64,000 nucleotides of DNA from assembly GCF_000204055.1 (NCBI RefSeq), contig NW_006768845.1, forward strand, positions 196,471 to 260,470, given 5' to 3'. The stretch comes from Melampsora larici-populina 98AG31 (Eukaryota > Basidiomycota > Pucciniomycetes > Pucciniales > Melampsoraceae). Made by a program: the position numbers and the translations under genes. The notes under the pieces were generated by a model, which made no database searches, was not told the DNA's origin, and saw only the letters and a program-made list of their open reading frames with translations. Positions 60,201 through 64,000 of this stretch are shown here, piece by piece (positions within the stretch are counted from its first letter, which is position 1; every line of letters begins with the position of its first letter).

Positions 60201-60709
60201 TGTAAGGATTATGACTATGTGAATTGTTCAAGAATTAAAATAAATCTAATAAGATTGATTGAAGGTATAAAAAACAATCGAAGAGGCTGATTGAAGATAA
60301 GACAAAGGTATCGCTGAAATGTTTAAACAGGGAAGGCTGGAGACAATTGTATATACGTGTAAATTGAGATAAGAAAACGGACAAGGACAAAGGGCATTGC
60401 CTGAACAACGATTGTTTGGTTCTTATATATCCTGGTGGATGCCTGCCATCACACAGCACAAAGCTCACAAGCTCAACAAGATTATGATAACCTCGTGCAT
60501 ACGCCATTATTATATTACTTGGATGACCGATTGCAATTAGGGAAAAAGACGGCCGCCTACCGTGGTCTTTATGAGTGTTTTATGGATCTTTGAACTCGAT
60601 CAGATGTATGGGAAGGCTAGGCTTATCAAAACCGATCTATGACATCTCAAATAGTCACGATTTGACGAATCAGTCAAGCTCAGACAGGTGTAGAACCTCA
60701 AAATAAATA
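60201..60709. other. 5' flank of the Harbinger transposase
   Basis: AT-rich, without a supported frame. Expected to contain the promoter and, if the element were complete here, its right end, which I could not find. Confidence 0.45.
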
Positions 60710-61146
60710 CAGTCAAACCGGAAAAGGTTGCCAAAAACAAAGATTTGAAAAGTCCAAGGAGGACGTGCACCACGTCAACAGGTGCTAATCTTGAGTACCG
60801 GATAGCTCTGCCGGAAAGGTGCTGGGAACAGCAACGCACCTCGACCCACCTTCTGTATGCATAAGGCTGCTAGTCTGAGAACCCGGTTGGCCTACCCGAA
60901 GGATGTTGGGATGGGTGTCGGACGATTCAAGCACCTCCTGCATGCAGAAATGTGTCGAGGAACCGGATGGAAGCCACCGTGACGAAAGAATCATCAGCAT
61001 CAATGGGGTCATTTGCTCACCTCCATCTGACTTTCTTGCCCTCCACTTCAATCTTTTGAATTTTTTTTGTCGCAAAAATTTTTCTTCAACCCATATTCAC
61101 TCTTCCAAATCTATCACTTCCAAATCAACCTTTATTTCACCGAAAA

Positions 61147-63383
61147 ATGGCATCCCAAGACTCCCATTTCATCGCCCAAAAGCTGATTAATCAAGCTAAA
61201 AATGACTGCCAAGGTCCCTTTTTGGGGTGAGAATGTTTTTTTCCACACTCGTTTGGCACTATTCTGATGCTTGCTGTTGATTTATTACAGACCCATGGAT
61301 AATCCTAGCAGTCACGGAATGTCTGGCCAAATGGCTTTTGGATCCATAGGCCACCGTGCTCCGCCTTTTATGACTCCTTACAGTTATAGCAGTGCTGTAA
61401 AGATGTGAGAATTTTGTATTTCCATATCTTGATTGATAAAATTGCTGATACGATGTGCTGTTCATCTTAGGGGCATGGCCCACCCTGGCGGAAACCGGAT
61501 CTCCAGCCAGTTGACCGTGCCAAACTTAGGCCACCAAGCTCCGACGGCTTTGGCTCCAAATACTGCAACTGTGATTGTCAACGGGGCTAGCAACCCAAAG
61601 ACCAATCATGTCGAGCTTGACGATGACAGCAGTATTTGTGTGGATGAACTCGATTGGACGCCTCCTCCTTTTGACGAACTCGATTGGACCCCTCCTTTCC
61701 AAGCCTGCTCAGTACGAGTTTTTGAAGCCACCATGCAGTCGGACATCGCTACGGCCAGCCAATCCCATGGCAAGGGAAAGGCGATACATGTTGGTTCGGT
61801 CACTTTGAATGAATCTGATGAAGCTCCCATTGAGTCTTCCATCAAAGGTAATTAAGGTAAGATTGTTTCTTGTTACCCATCCTACTTCTACATCGTAACT
61901 TACAGAACTCCTTCAAAACAGGTCCGGTGGTGGAAGTCAACATAATGGGATCTTACAACCTGAAGCTCAGTTATTTAATGTACACTGAAAAGGGTGTGAA
62001 TCCCCTCAAAATCTCGAGTCAAAAGTTGAAAAACAGCATCACAAAATGGATGCCTTATCGAATCGATCCAACCACCAAGATCATCGACATCGACAACAAC
62101 TCTTTCATTGCCCTGAAAGATATTCTTTTCACTGTGGCCGATACGATTGATACCGATGCTCCGGCGGGTGGTAATAGTGCAATTTTCAAATTGGCTGACG
62201 CTAGTGGAACAGTCACCATCAACATTTATATTGATCGACATGAAGTTTTCAGTAGAAGCAAGTGTCGCAAACTTGTTGATGATCAAGATGTGCAAGACTT
62301 CTTTGCAGCGGTCCAGGATTGCCCTTTGAGAGAGGCCGGCATGACAATCTCGATGGCTGACCCTGCTAAGTCTGCCAAACTTGCTGACACTGTACGTACT
62401 CTTATTTGTTTACACTTGCTTTCCCTGTATACTGAAAGCCTTTCTACTTGTAGAAAATCGCGATGGCTCAAACCCGACTCAAAGCTATGAGCGCAATGAA
62501 CAATGTCACGGTCACTGCTTCTCAATTGACCGATTTGCTTCCTCTTGACCCACTACAAGTCCAACTTGAAGCTCTAATCAAGAAGTATGGCAGCCTCGAC
62601 AATCACAGCCAGGAGGGTTGGCGTGTGTATAAACCACACGAAGCATCCAAATACATGCAGATGAACTATGAGCACTTACACAAATGGGCTCAAGAATTGG
62701 TAAGCTCACATCAATATCTTTTTTTCATCAATTCTTATACTGATAATGTTTGTATTCAGGCCGAATCTCGTGCTGGAGTTGACTTAGATAACCCACCTAT
62801 GTATCTTGAAGGCTTCAAATGGACCGATGTCAAACGACCTCTGTCGACTGCCGCTCCACAACACTCAGCCAAAAGAATCAAAGGTTCCGACTCAAACTAT
62901 TCCCATATGGGCACCCCGGGTGGATACTCTGAGTGCCAGGGTTATCACATTGAGGTCAATCGAGAGGAGCTTGAAGAGTTGAAGAAGTATTGTACATTGG
63001 AGGAATTTCTGCTTGACACGGGGATAGCCCCTTTCCTCGTTGACGATCTTTCTGAGCGGTTGGCCAATCACCACATTGATAGTTTTGAACAATTCCTATT
63101 CCCAGATTTAATGAACATCCGCAACGTACTGGCTTTAGGAATTTCTTGGGGAATCGCAATGAAGCTCTTTTCTCAAAGCCAATTATTTTATCAACAAATG
63201 AAAAAGGAACTGGCCACCTGCAATCGAATCTTTGCTCGCGAGGGCCCCTATAACTTTAAGTCCTCCACCACCACCCCCCATAGCGGGCCAAGCAACTCGA
63301 CCCCGCGTGCGCGTCAAGCTGGACCAAGTTGTGTTCCTGACACAGCTCCTAAGGCTGGAACTAGTCGTTCCTCTGGTCTTTAA
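61147..63383 (+). CDS. Tc1 cargo gene C (636 aa, unknown function)
   Basis: Six exons: 61147..61226, 61291..61404, 61471..61847, 61922..62391, 62454..62699 and 62760..63383, all in phase. The product starts MASQDSHFIAQKLINQAKND. A variable middle region contains two near-identical DELDWTPP repeats. The conserved block follows (VNIMGSYNLKLSYLMYTEKG ... FFAAVQDCPLREAGMTISMA), aligning with cargo B FFKAVRGSPLKECGFTVTME. Exon 5 is 246 nt, exactly as in B, and ends HLHKWAQEL. The C-terminal SAM-like block reads YCTLEEFLLDTG ... QFLFPDLMNIRNVLALGISW. The tail is basic and Ser/Pro-rich. The intact frame supports a functional protein. The 3' end is followed by AT-rich sequence where the convergent partner should come. 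Confidence 0.8.
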
Positions 63384-64000
63384 CCGATTTCACGAATTGT
63401 TTAACGAGGTCTTTCAACAAGATCCACTTTTACATTCAAACTGCCTTTGCTTTATCACATTTTGTGTGTGATTATGTTGTTTTTTCTTTTATCCAAGTTG
63501 TGTGCGATCTTCTGTGAGCCGTTCTTGATCTCTACGATTTCTATCGTTGTATAGGCAATATACGTCTTGAAATATACACGTATTTGATTTTGCCAACAAA
63601 ACCAAAAAGATGCTCTAAATGACTCGATCATTCCTGCGAGAACACCCTACTGAGGTTCATCCGAACCTTATGAATTCATGATCATTTTAGACATCACAGG
63701 ACTTCTCTCACTAAGTGTCTAATCAGAGGTTAGACATTGGATCACATCGAAGTGATCCACATCTTAATCACTTCCACAGTTGAGAACACTTTGGAATGTC
63801 CTTATGAAGGATAGAGACACATAGCGAACCAATCTCTTTGATCGATCAAGTCAGATCAAAGAGATTGGTTCGCTATCATCGATACTTTTTCAAAGATCAA
63901 ATCTGACTTGATCTCTACACTCGATCATTTTTCAATGACCACCAGTACTTGGGTGTAACTTAGCCTATGTATTCATTGCTTAAAAGAAAACATAGATCAA
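63384..64000. other. AT-rich spacer to the window end
   Basis: Probably the intergenic spacer of Tc1-C. It contains a strong hairpin and related inverted words around GATCAAGTCAGAT, and no coding frame. Confidence 0.5.
63821..63876. repeat. Perfect 23-bp inverted repeat (hairpin)
   Basis: The arm 63821-63843 (ATAGCGAACCAATCTCTTTG, then ATC) is the exact reverse complement of 63854-63876, with a 10-nt loop (GATCAAGTCA). The loop word recurs inverted at about 63900 (ATCTGACTTGATC). It could be a terminator-like structure, a nested small inverted-repeat element or a transposase site. Confidence 0.9.

Larger units (their letters stand above)
50550..60709. mobile_element. PIF/Harbinger-like element (left end seen, right end not found)
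   Basis: The putative left end starts GAGCATCCCCAATGCGCCGC after TTA (50547-50549), a form common for PIF/Harbinger ends with 3-bp TSDs. It is followed by subterminal palindromes. Gene content supports the class: a SANT/Myb-like protein and a PIF/Harbinger DDE transposase, with one more small gene between them. No matching right end lies before the Tc1-C left end at 60710, so the true right end may lie beyond Tc1-C, outside the window. Tc1-B (52017-56727) is nested inside. The end coordinate given is only the last base before Tc1-C. Confidence 0.6.
60710..64000. mobile_element. Tc1-C: left part of a third two-gene Tc1 element (runs off the window)
   Basis: TA followed by CAGTCAAACCGGAAAAGGTT at 60708-60729 resembles the ends of Tc1-A (CAGCCATTCCGG) and Tc1-B (CAGTCAGTTGCAG). 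It lies 437 bp upstream of cargo gene C, as expected from B (387 bp). The mate TIR and the transposase are not in the window; by analogy they should lie just right of 64000, with the transposase on minus. The boundary is by analogy, so confidence is moderate. Confidence 0.55.

Noticed and set aside
63605..63620. GATGCTC-TAA as right end of the Harbinger element
   Set aside because: Only 7 bases match the left end, the flanking triplet is TAA and not TTA, and it lies beyond the Tc1-C left end with no further TIR similarity.

Overview
The window looks like a repeat-rich, AT-leaning chromosome piece from a basidiomycete, most likely a rust fungus (Pucciniales). The evidence is short spliced introns (about 50-110 nt, GTAAGT-type donors), fungal housekeeping genes (a Ypt1/Rab1 GTPase, a Sof1/DCAF13 WD40 protein, a TRAPPC2L/Tca17 subunit) and Gypsy chromoviruses. 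No database could be searched, so the species is not fixed. All splice models and element boundaries below were read by eye from splice signals, reading frame, terminal repeats and target-site duplications (TSDs).

Layout. 1-8.4 kb: no confident gene apart from one tentative gene piece. 8.4-10.9 kb: an F-box-like protein (minus) and TRAPPC2L (plus). 11.1-33.2 kb: a small five-exon gene for a predicted secreted protein whose fourth intron holds a nest of transposons: a Tc1/mariner element (Tc1-A, 11798-33030) with a transposase and a second 'cargo' gene; inside it a terminal-inverted-repeat element with an 8-bp TSD (15419-32658) carrying a decayed large gene; inside that a Gypsy retrotransposon (20044-31990, coding on minus) with identical LTRs; and inside the Gypsy two short CACTA-type elements (26365-27127 and 30314-31437). 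33.9-42.6 kb: a second predicted secreted-protein gene (about 845 codons, minus) broken in an exon by a complete, open chromovirus (34940-41067). 43.5-48.1 kb: sof1 and ypt1, both minus and multi-exon. 48.1-50.5 kb: unclear fragments and a 100-N gap. 50.5-64 kb: a PIF/Harbinger-like element with a SANT/Myb-like gene, a 187-aa gene and a DDE transposase. A second two-gene Tc1 element (Tc1-B, 52017-56727) is inserted in the SANT gene, and the left end of a third (Tc1-C, from about 60710) lies to its right.

The most unusual system is the family of Tc1/mariner elements that pair a spliced DD34E transposase with a large spliced cargo gene in convergent orientation. Three diverged members are present (A, B, C). 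The two visible transposases share both intron sites. The three cargo genes share intron sites and a C-terminal block that looks SAM-like. Cargo B (567 aa) and cargo C (636 aa) are fully open, which argues that the cargo protein is maintained by selection. By contrast the 8-bp-TSD element, Gypsy-1 and the Harbinger transposase carry in-frame stops, several of which look like CGA-to-TGA changes.
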